Assembly (NCBI GenBank): GCA_036478595.1
Contig: JAZGEF010000039.1
Coordinates: forward strand, 111,803 to 175,802
Origin: Granulosicoccus sp036478595
GTDB taxonomy: Bacteria; Pseudomonadota; Gammaproteobacteria; Granulosicoccales; Granulosicoccaceae
Direction of reading: 5' to 3'
DNA length: 64,000 bases
Shown here: positions 18,288-26,963 of the stretch, one piece after another
How the letters are laid out: the number at the start of each line of letters is the position of its first letter
How positions within the stretch are numbered: the stretch's first letter is position 1
Made by a program: the position numbers and the translations under genes
The notes under the pieces: model-generated
Told to the model about the DNA's origin: nothing
Databases searched by the model: none
Seen by the model: only the letters and a program-made list of their open reading frames with translations

Positions 18288-18571
18288 TCAGAGGCTAGTG
18301 CGACGATATCGCATGGCAGGTTGTTCAATACCCGCTAACTCAGCCATGATTGGGAACACATTCAGTAAAATACTCGCCGAGCTTGATATTGTAGGTGTGC
18401 GATAATCATCGGTACTTGTATCGCTGGATAAAAAAGCGTTTTCTTGAACCCCATACCGCGTTGTGCCAACAATTCGGTATGGGGTGTTCTACATACCTTG
18501 CCACCGTAGATATTGAGCACAAATGACGTCAGCTGATCAACCATAAACAAGATTATGTTGGGCTGGTTCAT
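18288..18571 (-). pseudogene. Sulfatase (choline/alkyl sulfatase type) remnant
   Basis: The N-terminal fragment reads MNQPNIILFMVDQLTSF..YGGKVCRTPH.ELLAQRG, matching the metal-binding start of formylglycine sulfatases. It then jumps directly to a C-terminal-half segment VPMIIAHLQYQARRVF, so most of the protein, including the Cys/Ser active site, is deleted. After a stop, a different frame (from about 18380 down to 18288) continues with NVFPIMAELAGIEQPAM, again sulfatase-like. One large internal deletion plus a frameshift make it non-functional. Confidence 0.75.
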
Positions 18572-18668
18572 AGTGATTCCTTGGTGCCTGCGTGTTAAAT
18601 ACTCCGAATACTAGCAATCGATAGTGCAATGCCAGCGTAATCTGCAGTTGGTAGTTATACTCAATTGC

Positions 18669-19991
18669 ATGAGCAAGCTATCTCAACGAACCGCCACCGA
18701 ACTGTGTTCAATTGGCATGAGCCAAATGGGTCGATTCCGTGCCGATGCCATGGAACATATCAATGCATCAATTGCGGCTGATTCAAACTATTGTCTACCC
18801 CTTATCGTTAAAGCCAGCATGCTACACGGTGCCAATGATGCTCGCTTTGATGATGCCATCGCCAAACTTATTGAGCAGAGTCAGCCACTACTGCCCTCGG
18901 GTAAGAGCAATGAAGCGGATTTGTTGGAGGCTGTCACTGTTGCCAGCGCTGGGCGAGGAGTAGAGGCCGCCACTATCTACGAACAACTACTTAATGATGC
19001 GCCAGATGATTTATTTTTGCATGTGCTGGCGCAGGAGCAAATATTCTGGTTGGGCCAACCTCAGTGGATGCGAGATATAGCTGAGCGCGCGGCGCCCGCA
19101 TGGGCAGAAACTCATCAGGACTACGGCCCGCTGTTATCGTTGCGTGCGTTTGCAAATGAAGAGGCGGGTTATTTTAAAGAGGCGGAGTACTTTGGCCGGG
19201 CGGCTGTAGAGATAGACCCAAGCGATGTTTGGGGCGCACATGCGGTTGCCCATGTATTGGTGATGAAAGGCGAGATGCGTAATGGCATAGCATGGCTGGA
19301 AGGCCTGAGTGGTAATTGGGGGCACGCTAATCAAATGCGCCATCATTTGTGGTGGCATTTTTGTTTGTTCTTGTTGGAGTTGGGTGAGTACGATCGAATA
19401 ATCGAATTACTGGATACTGAGGTCAGGAATCTCAATTCACCTTTGGTTAAAGCGTCTCCTGCAGCTACTATCGATATCAACAATTACTCATCATTACTAA
19501 TGCGATTGGAGCTCTATGGTGTGGATGTATCGATCCACTGGCAAAAGCTTGCGGCCCTTTGCGCTGAGCGTATCACTAATCATGGTAGTGCCTTTAGTAA
19601 TATCCACGACATGATGGTATTAAGTGCCAGCGGAAACTCACGTGATGCTAACGCGCTACTGGCTAATATGGTGCAGCAATTTGCATCACCTGATCAAATG
19701 AGCTCAGTTGCCCTGTCTTATAAGGTGGTTGGTATTCCCGTGTGTGAGGCAATACTGGCACATAGAGAAAAAGACTACAGGCAAGTGTTAGCCAAGCTCG
19801 GTGGAGTACGCCACCAGTTACAAATGATGGGCGCTAGCCATGCCCAGCGTGATGTGTTCTATCATCTGCTGGTGCATGCTGCGGAAGCTGAAAATCGCGA
19901 TGATCTTCGTAACGTGTTCTTACACGATATTGAACGCTTAGGGTTTTGCGAGGTGCCTAAACGGGCGGCGTATCAATCCAAGGAGCATTAA
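18669..19991 (+). CDS. TTC38-like tetratricopeptide repeat protein
   Basis: A soluble protein of about 440 residues built of irregular TPR-like helical repeats: ATELCSIGMSQMGRFRADAMEH, the conserved HAVAHVLVMKGEMRNGIAWLEG and WGHANQMRHHLWWHFCLFLLELGEYD. These features are those of the tetratricopeptide repeat protein 38 family, whose bacterial role is unknown. The open frame extends to 18624, but the ATG at 18669 fits homologous N-termini better. An AAGGAG before the next gene shows that the sulfite-oxidase remnant was formerly its downstream partner. Confidence 0.8.
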   Translation: MSKLSQRTATELCSIGMSQMGRFRADAMEHINASIAADSNYCLPLIVKASMLHGANDARFDDAIAKLIEQSQPLLPSGKSNEADLLEAVTVASAGRGVEAATIYEQLLNDAPDDLFLHVLAQEQIFWLGQPQWMRDIAERAAPAWAETHQDYGPLLSLRAFANEEAGYFKEAEYFGRAAVEIDPSDVWGAHAVAHVLVMKGEMRNGIAWLEGLSGNWGHANQMRHHLWWHFCLFLLELGEYDRIIELLDTEVRNLNSPLVKASPAATIDINNYSSLLMRLELYGVDVSIHWQKLAALCAERITNHGSAFSNIHDMMVLSASGNSRDANALLANMVQQFASPDQMSSVALSYKVVGIPVCEAILAHREKDYRQVLAKLGGVRHQLQMMGASHAQRDVFYHLLVHAAEAENRDDLRNVFLHDIERLGFCEVPKRAAYQSKEH

Positions 19992-19996
19992 TTTTG

Positions 19997-20700
19997 ATGA
20001 AACGCTCAAGTAAAGACACTGCCGTGATGGTAAAACACCCATCCTCGCTTGAATTGCCGTTGGAGTATCAGCAAGATTATCTAACACCGGTCGATCGTTT
20101 TTTTGTATGCAATAGTGGTTCGTCGCCGACGATTTCAACTGAAGACTACGCCTTGCGAATATGGGGTGATGGTGTTGAGCGCGAAATTTCGCTTGACTAC
20201 TCTGATCTTCTCGCCATGCGGCAACGCACGGTCGCGGCAGTAATTGAGTGCGCTGGCAATCATCGTGCGTTGTTTGCAGAGATGGATGGGAAACATATTG
20301 AGACACCCCCCGGTACCGCTGAGCTAATCTGGTCGACAGGTGCTGGCTGACTACCTTAAATATTAAGAGCGCATTAGCTTTGCCCCGTCCAGCACAGCTT
20401 TCCAGCGGCATGAATCATGTACATGGCTATGCGCGTTCACCGGGGCAAAAAATTGCGACAGTGGAATGGAGTGACGATAACGGTCAATCTTGGTCTGATG
20501 CCGAGCTTGTTGGCGACAATGAGATCTATGGATGGGTAAGGTTTGAAATTGAATGGCAGGCGAACCCCGGTAAGCACAGCTTAATCAGTAGAGCGATTGA
20601 TGCATCCGGCCGGGTACAACCAGATAAGGTTCCATTTAATACGGCTGGATATTTGTACAATGCGGTTTTTCCACATCCGATAGATGTTATTGGGCAATAA
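19997..20700 (+). pseudogene. Sulfite oxidase-like molybdopterin enzyme, internally deleted
   Basis: The first part (19997-20350) encodes the N-terminal half of a molybdopterin-binding sulfite-oxidase domain, including the Moco Cys in VIECAGNHRALF and ending GTAELIWSTGAG followed by a stop. In another frame from about 20350 the C-terminal dimerisation (Mo-co_dimer) domain resumes: TTLNIKSALA, HGYARSPGQKIATVEWSDDNGQSW and LISRAIDASGRVQPDK. Roughly 150 central residues are missing. A strong Shine-Dalgarno (AAGGAG) remains before the start, 3 bp after the TTC38-like gene. Confidence 0.8.
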
Positions 20701-20717
20701 TTAATGATTCGGGTCGA

Positions 20718-20739
20718 GGTGCAACACCGGTGTTGCACC
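20718..20739. repeat. Perfect 22-bp palindrome
   Basis: GGTGCAACACC followed directly by its reverse complement GGTGTTGCACC, with no spacer. It sits between the sulfite-oxidase remnant and the convergent 2OG oxygenase gene. There is no T-tract, so a terminator is not certain; it could be a protein-binding site. Confidence 0.5.
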
Positions 20740-20875
20740 AGGCGCTTTAATACCACTGCGTATGCTGCCCACGTCGATAGTTCCCCAACGTTCTCGTAGA
20801 AACTCGGGTAGTTGTCTGCTATTGGCTGACGATAGCCAGAGCACTAATAACGTTTTGTCTTTAAGCAACTTGTGG

Positions 20876-21892
20876 TTACCCCAAGTCGTCCAATTGCACG
20901 TCAGCGTAGAATGTTGCATTGACATCTGGATGCGATCGCATTCGGGTTTTAAGTGTATTGGCCCCGAATGTTGCAAAAACAGGGTTGTTCGGATCAGCGT
21001 TCTGACCACCAGTGGCTTTCGCTGCTAGCATCGCTGGTAGATTGATAGGTTCAAAGCGTGCATCCAACCGTGGGTTGACAAAGTAGGCGATAGATATCCG
21101 CTGTTGACCCGGTGGAGGGCTAACCACTTGATGCTTAGTCGCACGTAAATAACCATTTGTGGCTGCTTGCATCATCTCACCCAGATTGACGACAAATGAA
21201 CCGGGACGAGATTCAACATCAACAAGTTTGCCCTCGCTCATCACTTGTAAGCCTGGTATCGAGTCTTGCAGAATCATGGTGATGATCCCGGTGTCGTTGT
21301 GCAAACCAAGGCCTTGCCCACTGCCACCTTCTTCGGGCTGAGCTGGGTAACGAATGATCTTTACTCGCGTGTATGGCTCAGGTGTCATTTTGCTATCAAA
21401 GTAGCCTTCGCTTTGGCCAAGGCCGACAGCGAGTGCCCTCATTAATGCTAAACCCACTGGTTGCATTCGTTCCATCCATGCGCCGATGGTTGTTGACATT
21501 GAAGGCAAGCCAGCAGGCCATTGGTTAGGGCCGCGCAAACGTAACCACGGGGGATCGTCAGGTGAGAACTTAGGTTGAGGTTCTTCCGGGCCAATGTCTA
21601 ATTGGTCGCGCCAATCGATACGGCCATTGGTTCGTTCATTTTTTAGGAGTGTGTAACCTCTAAAACCTGCAGACTTGCCAATGGCTAAGTATTCGCGATC
21701 ACTATCTGGGAGGTCAAAAAATTGATTGGCAACCGCTAGTGCATCTTCATTGAATTGTTGATCTACGCCATGACCATCTAGATAAAAGAAGCCGGGGCCA
21801 TGGCAGATTTGTAGCAGTTGTTCGACAAAATATTTAGCGTCGCAGCTAGTTGGATCGCGCAAATAGGCTGATATATCAAGTACTGGAAGCAT
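20876..21892 (-). CDS. 2-oxoglutarate/Fe(II)-dependent oxygenase, isopenicillin-N-synthase-like
   Basis: A 338-residue enzyme of the IPNS/gibberellin-oxidase-like dioxygenase family. The iron ligands are visible as H-x-D in LGLHNDTGIITM and the distal His in RATKHQVVSPP, followed by the 2-oxoglutarate-binding R-x-S in QQRISIAYFVNP. The N-terminal DIOX_N region (LPVLDISAYL..., GFFYLDGHGV) is present. The substrate is unknown. It stands alone on the minus strand. About 175 bp downstream encode, in another frame, a protein-like tail that may be an older gene remnant. Confidence 0.88.
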   Translation of the reverse strand: MLPVLDISAYLRDPTSCDAKYFVEQLLQICHGPGFFYLDGHGVDQQFNEDALAVANQFFDLPDSDREYLAIGKSAGFRGYTLLKNERTNGRIDWRDQLDIGPEEPQPKFSPDDPPWLRLRGPNQWPAGLPSMSTTIGAWMERMQPVGLALMRALAVGLGQSEGYFDSKMTPEPYTRVKIIRYPAQPEEGGSGQGLGLHNDTGIITMILQDSIPGLQVMSEGKLVDVESRPGSFVVNLGEMMQAATNGYLRATKHQVVSPPPGQQRISIAYFVNPRLDARFEPINLPAMLAAKATGGQNADPNNPVFATFGANTLKTRMRSHPDVNATFYADVQLDDLG

Positions 21893-21962
21893 GTAAGAAA
21901 CACCTCGGCGGTGATAACTCGGTAGGGTACGACTCTACCGGGTTTCCTACGTGGTATCAATT

Positions 21963-23753
21963 TTAAGCAGCAGCATCCTGTTGTTCTGGAAATAACTGTT
22001 CGCAGGTATTGGCTAGCGCTGGTTTGCCGATAAAAAATCCTTGGCCATAATGGCAACCAATGTCACGTAAAAAATCAAATTGCTCCTGACTTTCGATTCC
22101 TTCAGCGATGATATGGAGATCCATATACTTTGCTATCGTTGCAACTGAGCGAAGCAAGGCTTTGGATTTTTCATTGGTATGGGCATCGGCAACAAAACTG
22201 CGATCAATTTTCAAACCGCTTACTGGAAAATCCTTAATATGGGTTAGAGAGGAGTAACCTGTACCGAAATCATCTAAAGTTAAGGTTAAACCATTGTCGC
22301 GTAAGCTATCCAACACGCTAATAGTGAAATCGGTGTTTTCAAGAATGGTTGTTTCGGTAAGTTCTAGCTTAAGATAACTTGCGTCTATATTTCTATCACT
22401 AATTGCTTTAACGACGCGATCAACGAGCGCACTCTTTAGCGACGCTGCGGATACATTGATATGTAGCGAGTACTGCTTGCCTTCGCTGTGCCAACACGCC
22501 AGTTGGTCTAAGGATTTTTCCATTATAAGATGGTCAAGCTGATCCAACATACCTAGTTCTTCTGCTAGTGCGATAAAAATATCCGGCCGTACTATACCTA
22601 TCTCCGGATCATTCCATCTAGCTAAAGCCTCGAAGCTAGATAACTTGAATGACTCAAAACTTATGATGGGTTGAAAGTGAGGCTCAATTACTTTGTGGTT
22701 AATGGCTTCCTTCAGGCGAACAAGCAATTGCTTTTTCTCTTCCAAACGCTGTGCTAACTCCGCTGTGTACCATGTTATAAGCCCACGTGTGTCTTTGCGA
22801 CCTTCGTACATAGCAATATCAGCATGGTGGATGGCGCATTCAAGAGTGTCGCTAGGTTCAATCTCTGTTACCCCAATGCTAGCTTTAATAGAGAATTGTT
22901 GAAACCTATGTTGAAAAGGGTAATTTATCTCGCGCAAGGTTCGCTCAACATGATCTTTGATGTCGCGCTGTTGTTCAAGGATAAGCATCAACACAAATTC
23001 ATCACCGCCCAATCGGCCAGCGATGCCTTGGTCGCCAACTGTATCCCGTATCCGCTCAGCCGCCGCACACAAAATTGCATCACCAGCGTCGTGTCCGTGA
23101 TTGTCGTTTATTGCTTTAAAGCCGTCTAAATCCAATAACGCTAATATTAATACTGATTTTTTATTGCTTCTGTGTTCATTCAGAATTTTGGTACCGGTAT
23201 TCCAAAACCCGCGCCGGTTGGTTATTTTTGTCAGCTCATCTGTGTATGCGTGCTCACTTAATTCGTCGCGAGACTTCGATAGTTCAGCTAGCATACTCGT
23301 ACGTTTTTTAATGTCCTTATGCTCTATCTCCCTGAATTTGCGCAGAATCAAAAAATCCGGTGTCAAATCAAACGGTGCAAATGAGTGCAAATTGATGCCG
23401 ATATTCTCTAGAGATTCGGCATTTTGAACAAGGATAGAGCCAATGAATAATAGGCAACCCTTAGCCGGTATCACAAACTGCCCTCGCAACACGATATCAG
23501 TATCAACCACTTCAATAATCACGCAAGATCGGGTATGCGTTTTAATTGTCTGTGCGGTGAGCGCTTGTATCTCTGGTCGAACAATTCTGAATACTGCATC
23601 AAATCTGCTGCAGTGATAATTCTGTGGCAGGAGTGGCGTTAATGCTGTACCTACGGATACAATAAGATTGTCTTGCTCACTGATTAAGCAATGAAACGGA
23701 AACAGCTCTTCTACAAGCGAGCCCGATAGGCTCAGTGAGTCATGCGGCGTCAC
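21963..23753 (-). CDS. HNOBA-GGDEF-EAL protein (NO-responsive c-di-GMP enzyme)
   Basis: A 596-residue protein. Residues about 15-150 match the heme-NO-binding-associated (HNOBA) domain of soluble guanylate cyclases: FPFHCLISEQDNLIVSVG, then LRGQFVIPAKGCLLFIGS and NLHSFAPFDLTPDFLIL. A short coiled coil leads to a GGDEF diguanylate cyclase domain (GGDEF intact at 249-253; the RxxD product-inhibition site is absent) and an EAL phosphodiesterase domain (EAL at 375-377; LELTET, DDFGTGYSS and AEGIES intact). Both catalytic domains look competent. The GTG start overlaps the end of the H-NOX gene by 14 bp, so the two are coupled: H-NOX would sense NO and act on this protein through HNOBA (established logic; pairing here inferred). 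Confidence 0.88.
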   Translation of the reverse strand: MTPHDSLSLSGSLVEELFPFHCLISEQDNLIVSVGTALTPLLPQNYHCSRFDAVFRIVRPEIQALTAQTIKTHTRSCVIIEVVDTDIVLRGQFVIPAKGCLLFIGSILVQNAESLENIGINLHSFAPFDLTPDFLILRKFREIEHKDIKKRTSMLAELSKSRDELSEHAYTDELTKITNRRGFWNTGTKILNEHRSNKKSVLILALLDLDGFKAINDNHGHDAGDAILCAAAERIRDTVGDQGIAGRLGGDEFVLMLILEQQRDIKDHVERTLREINYPFQHRFQQFSIKASIGVTEIEPSDTLECAIHHADIAMYEGRKDTRGLITWYTAELAQRLEEKKQLLVRLKEAINHKVIEPHFQPIISFESFKLSSFEALARWNDPEIGIVRPDIFIALAEELGMLDQLDHLIMEKSLDQLACWHSEGKQYSLHINVSAASLKSALVDRVVKAISDRNIDASYLKLELTETTILENTDFTISVLDSLRDNGLTLTLDDFGTGYSSLTHIKDFPVSGLKIDRSFVADAHTNEKSKALLRSVATIAKYMDLHIIAEGIESQEQFDFLRDIGCHYGQGFFIGKPALANTCEQLFPEQQDAAA

Positions 23754-24315
23754 GAGTGACTACATCCGGGTTGTCGTTGTTCTTTTTTAGATGAAAAATT
23801 TCGCAGCCCGGACAGCTGTCTGATTCTATGAGTGAAACATCCCACGTTTCGTTAAATTGCTCCGCAAGGCCGTCTAGTAAACCGAGAACCATTGGCGCCA
23901 AACATGGGCGAGGTGACCGATAAGTGAGCTCTAAGTAACCATTTTTTTCGATCACTGAAAATAACGGCATTTTTGCATCAGGTAGTGCAATTTGCACTCT
24001 GGCGTGCATGCTATCCAAACCATTGAGAAAATCAACCATGTTCTCCCCGCCTAGATCAAAAACTGAAGCCCAGCCTTCGCGGCCCGTGTATAGAATCCAA
24101 TGTCGACCAAATCCGCGAAGAACCGCCTCGGGCGCAATGTTTAATACCTGGCTTGCACTTTCAACCAGCTTGTAAGTTGTGTCGTCGTTGTACAGTGAGC
24201 TATCTAGAAATTCTGGTAGCTCTAGGTCAGCGATTTTCTTTATTTGATTCCATTTATCCACCCCTGCACTGGATACAACGAAATCTTCTATCCCGCGGTT
24301 CACCATTCCGTACAT
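23740..24315 (-). CDS. H-NOX heme nitric oxide/oxygen-binding sensor
   Basis: A 191-residue single-domain H-NOX protein. The proximal heme ligand is His104 in GLDSMHARVQIALP, and the heme-propionate motif Y-x-S-x-R is Y132/S134/R136 in LTYRSPRPCL. The start MYGMVNRGIEDFVVS is typical. The distal pocket has no obvious H-bonding Tyr, which would favour NO over O2 selectivity, but I cannot place the residue with certainty. It is the first gene of a two-gene operon with the HNOBA-GGDEF-EAL protein, and is divergent from a lipoprotein hydrolase gene. Confidence 0.9.
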   Translation of the reverse strand: MYGMVNRGIEDFVVSSAGVDKWNQIKKIADLELPEFLDSSLYNDDTTYKLVESASQVLNIAPEAVLRGFGRHWILYTGREGWASVFDLGGENMVDFLNGLDSMHARVQIALPDAKMPLFSVIEKNGYLELTYRSPRPCLAPMVLGLLDGLAEQFNETWDVSLIESDSCPGCEIFHLKKNNDNPDVVTRDAA

Positions 24316-24385
24316 TGTTTTTTTGCCTCGTTAAATATCTCTAACACGTAGGAGCGGCAGAAGGCTTTGATGCAACAGTTTAGGC

Positions 24386-24447
24386 GTAACGTGTTACCTA
24401 AAAAAAGCGTTGTAGGTCACGGTTACATTCAGTTACACCTCGTTACA
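24386..24447. promoter_or_regulatory. 10-bp phased GTTACA repeats in the H-NOX/hydrolase divergent region
   Basis: GTTACA occurs at 24422-24427, 24432-24437 and 24442-24447, exactly one helical turn apart, and an inverted pair GTAAC (24386-24390)/GTTAC (24393-24397) lies upstream. Such same-face tandem half-sites are typical of cooperative regulator binding. Confidence 0.45.
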
Positions 24448-24516
24448 GCCTGGCTAATTTGATCTGCTTATCATTGAATTCCCCGCCAATTTATGGCTAC
24501 ACAGTGAGTTGAAGTG

Positions 24517-25971
24517 ATGTTAATCAAACAGAAAATTACCACCGTTCTTACGACGTTGCTCATTGTGCAACTGGCCGCTTGCTCGTCAGATGACAAGACA
24601 GCTGTTAGCTTTCTTAAGTGGGAGAGTTGTGAAAACGTCGAAATATTAGAATGCGCCAGCATGAAAGTGCCGCTGGATTATAGCCAGCCGGATGGTATGA
24701 AAATAGATATCGCGCTGATCCGTCGGGCCGCCACTGGCAACAACCGTAAAGGGTCTTTGCTATTTAATCCGGGTGGTCCGGGTGGTTCAGGCGTCGCACT
24801 AATTAGGGATTTTGCCGCAGGCACCTCCATCCCAGAGTCAATCCTCACAGCTTATGATCTTATTGGTTTCGACCCCCGTGGTGTTGGCAGTAGTACTGCG
24901 GTGGATTGCGCTGAAGAGGGGATCGGTGAGATAGAGACTTATCCTCTTGATGCTGACCAAATTTCTGAAATGCACAACGAATTATCTCAACATGCAGAGC
25001 GTTGTGCCATTAAGTACGGCGATTACTTGCAACACCTTGGATCTAAAAATGTGGTTCGAGACATGGATCAGATTCGCATTGCGTTGAACGATGAAAAGTT
25101 GAATTTCATTGGATACTCTTACGGTACTCGATTAGCTGCGTTGTATTTACAAGACTTTCCAGAGACTAGTGGCCGCATCGTGTTGGATGGCAGCGTTCTT
25201 CCAGAATCATCCGTGCGTGGTTTGGTTGTTGGTCAGTTGCCTGCATTGCAATCGAATTTACTGGCTGTGTTGTCGCTGTGCGAAGCTAAAGACCCCGTTT
25301 GTAATGCTAGTGCGCTGCTCAATAAATTAACTCAAAGGGTAAAAATACTGGCAGTCGACCCTTCAGACGCTGCTCAGGATGAGTTTGGTTTAGTAGGGGA
25401 ATTGCTTATTGCCGCCACCGAAGATCCTGAATTTGCGGAAACTGCTGCGGAACCCCTTGTGGAATACATCAATACTTTAGATGTTTCGACCCTTGACATG
25501 TTTGTGCAACAACTAGCGGCGCTGGATATGGATATAGAGGTAATTGATGAGGAAAATAACGACGATTCGGAGACAGCCGGGGCAGCTGTACTCTGTGCGG
25601 ATGATGCGACACGTCCGGACGTCGTCACACTGGTTTCGGCGCTGGATGAGCTTAATCAAGTGTCTGATCTGTTTGCAGAAGCGCAGCTGCCAAGCTTGGG
25701 CTCATGTGCCGGATGGCCAACGGCCCTTGAGCCGCTTGCTCCAATCGTAACCAGCACTGCGCCCATATCGTTAGTGATTGGCGGATCAACTGACGCACAA
25801 ACGCCACTTAGCTGGTCAAAAATAATGGCAGCCGAAATAGGCGGCATTTTTATTAAAAGTGATCATCAAGGTCACACCGGTGTGTTCAATGATCGAAGTG
25901 ATTGTATTGACGACATCGTAGAAGCGTTTTTACTTAATGGCATAACACCCGTTGTTGATGAGTGTGTTTAG
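24517..25971 (+). CDS. Lipoprotein alpha/beta hydrolase, TAP-like (proline iminopeptidase-related)
   Basis: A 484-residue exported hydrolase. The signal peptide ends with a lipobox LAAC at about residue 22. The alpha/beta-hydrolase core has the oxyanion segment FNPGGPGGSGV, the nucleophile elbow GYSYGT, the DLIGFDPRGVGSS strand, an acid Asp in GGSTDAQTPLSW and a His in SDHQGHTGVF. A C-terminal TAP-like domain with paired Cys (SLGSCAGWP, DRSDCIDD) is present, as in Streptomyces tripeptidyl aminopeptidases. It probably cleaves small peptides in the periplasm; the substrate is unknown. ATG 24517 follows an in-frame GTG at 24514. Confidence 0.85.
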   Translation: MLIKQKITTVLTTLLIVQLAACSSDDKTAVSFLKWESCENVEILECASMKVPLDYSQPDGMKIDIALIRRAATGNNRKGSLLFNPGGPGGSGVALIRDFAAGTSIPESILTAYDLIGFDPRGVGSSTAVDCAEEGIGEIETYPLDADQISEMHNELSQHAERCAIKYGDYLQHLGSKNVVRDMDQIRIALNDEKLNFIGYSYGTRLAALYLQDFPETSGRIVLDGSVLPESSVRGLVVGQLPALQSNLLAVLSLCEAKDPVCNASALLNKLTQRVKILAVDPSDAAQDEFGLVGELLIAATEDPEFAETAAEPLVEYINTLDVSTLDMFVQQLAALDMDIEVIDEENNDDSETAGAAVLCADDATRPDVVTLVSALDELNQVSDLFAEAQLPSLGSCAGWPTALEPLAPIVTSTAPISLVIGGSTDAQTPLSWSKIMAAEIGGIFIKSDHQGHTGVFNDRSDCIDDIVEAFLLNGITPVVDECV

Positions 25972-25987
25972 TCAATTAAGTCTTATG

Positions 25988-26024
25988 GGGGTATTATTTG
26001 GTAGTTTGCGCCAAATAATACCCC
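25988..26024. terminator. Strong hairpin between convergent genes
   Basis: A perfect 14-bp inverted repeat, GGGGTATTATTTGG and CCAAATAATACCCC, with a 9-nt loop, placed 16 bp after the hydrolase gene and before the convergent ppa gene end. No long T-tract follows, but the AT-rich stem and position favour bidirectional termination. Confidence 0.6.
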
Positions 26025-26194
26025 AGTACCTCAAGCCAACTCTGGCCTAATTGCTGATACTCCACATACACTGCTCAGCCCGGTCTTCAAATTGCAATTC
26101 ATCCTCTATCAACGTTTGGTGATCCTCTGGTGCACTGCCATACACATGGCATACAGTTGAGTTAGCTTTAACCGAACTCTGTCCTTTGTTATAA

Positions 26195-26728
26195 TCACCC
26201 AGCCTGCCTAGCGCGTTCAATAGCTTCTTGAATAAATTGTTTGGCGGTAGCGGCATCTGCCCATTTTTGAATCTTGACCCACTTACCTGGCTCCAAGTCT
26301 TTATAGTGCTCGAAAAAGTGCTGAATTTGTTCGATGCTAATTGAAGGCAGGTCATCGTAGTTTTTTACGTTGTCGTAGCGACGACTGATATGCGGTGCAG
26401 GAACGGCAATCACCTTTTCATCCTGGCCGCCGTCGTCTTCCATGATCAATACCCCCACTGGCCGGCAGCTAATGACTGCCCCGGGTACCAGTGCGCGGGT
26501 GTTGCACACGAGCACGTCAATTGGATCGCCATCATCTGAAAGCGTATCGGGTATAAATCCGTAGTTGCCCGGGTATCGCATTGGTGTGTACAAAAATCGA
26601 TCAACAAATAATGCACCAGAATCTTTGTCTAGCTCGTATTTAATGGGTTCGCCGCCAACCGGTACTTCGATGAGCACATTGATTTCGTGGGGAGGATTAG
26701 TGCCAATAGGAATGTTGCTGATATTCAT
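26195..26728 (-). CDS. ppa: Inorganic pyrophosphatase, family I
   Basis: Ppa hydrolyses pyrophosphate in the cytoplasm, pulling biosynthetic reactions forward. The 177-residue length and signatures are typical of bacterial family I: IEVPVGGEPIKYELDK, the YPGNYGFIPDTL segment and the metal-binding DGDPIDVLV, with the C-terminal KNYDDLPS... Lys/Tyr region present. It is divergent from hppA, the membrane pyrophosphatase, so the cell has both an energy-wasting and an energy-conserving route for pyrophosphate. Confidence 0.96.
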   Translation of the reverse strand: MNISNIPIGTNPPHEINVLIEVPVGGEPIKYELDKDSGALFVDRFLYTPMRYPGNYGFIPDTLSDDGDPIDVLVCNTRALVPGAVISCRPVGVLIMEDDGGQDEKVIAVPAPHISRRYDNVKNYDDLPSISIEQIQHFFEHYKDLEPGKWVKIQKWADAATAKQFIQEAIERARQAG

Positions 26729-26963
26729 TGCGGAGCTTACTAGCCTGTTGCGTGTTTAAAGAAGATGGGGCATTGCTTGCAAATCTGGCTCCATATCTGG
26801 AGCGCAAGGGTGTCTGGGGCGGTGAGAAGCGTATTCGTTTGCCGGTAGTGCTGGAATTTTAGCGCATAAATGAGCTAATATGCGATGGCTTTTACGAAGC
26901 GCATTCACAGTAGTTGCGCCTATCAGTACTCTTAAAACTAAACCGGTAAAAAGGTGAATATCT

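Noticed and set aside
26047..26194. Frame after ppa on the minus strand encoding an acidic C-terminal-like peptide (EDHQTLIEDELQFEDRAEQ)
   Set aside because: No start codon with a ribosome site and no recognised family; too short to call.
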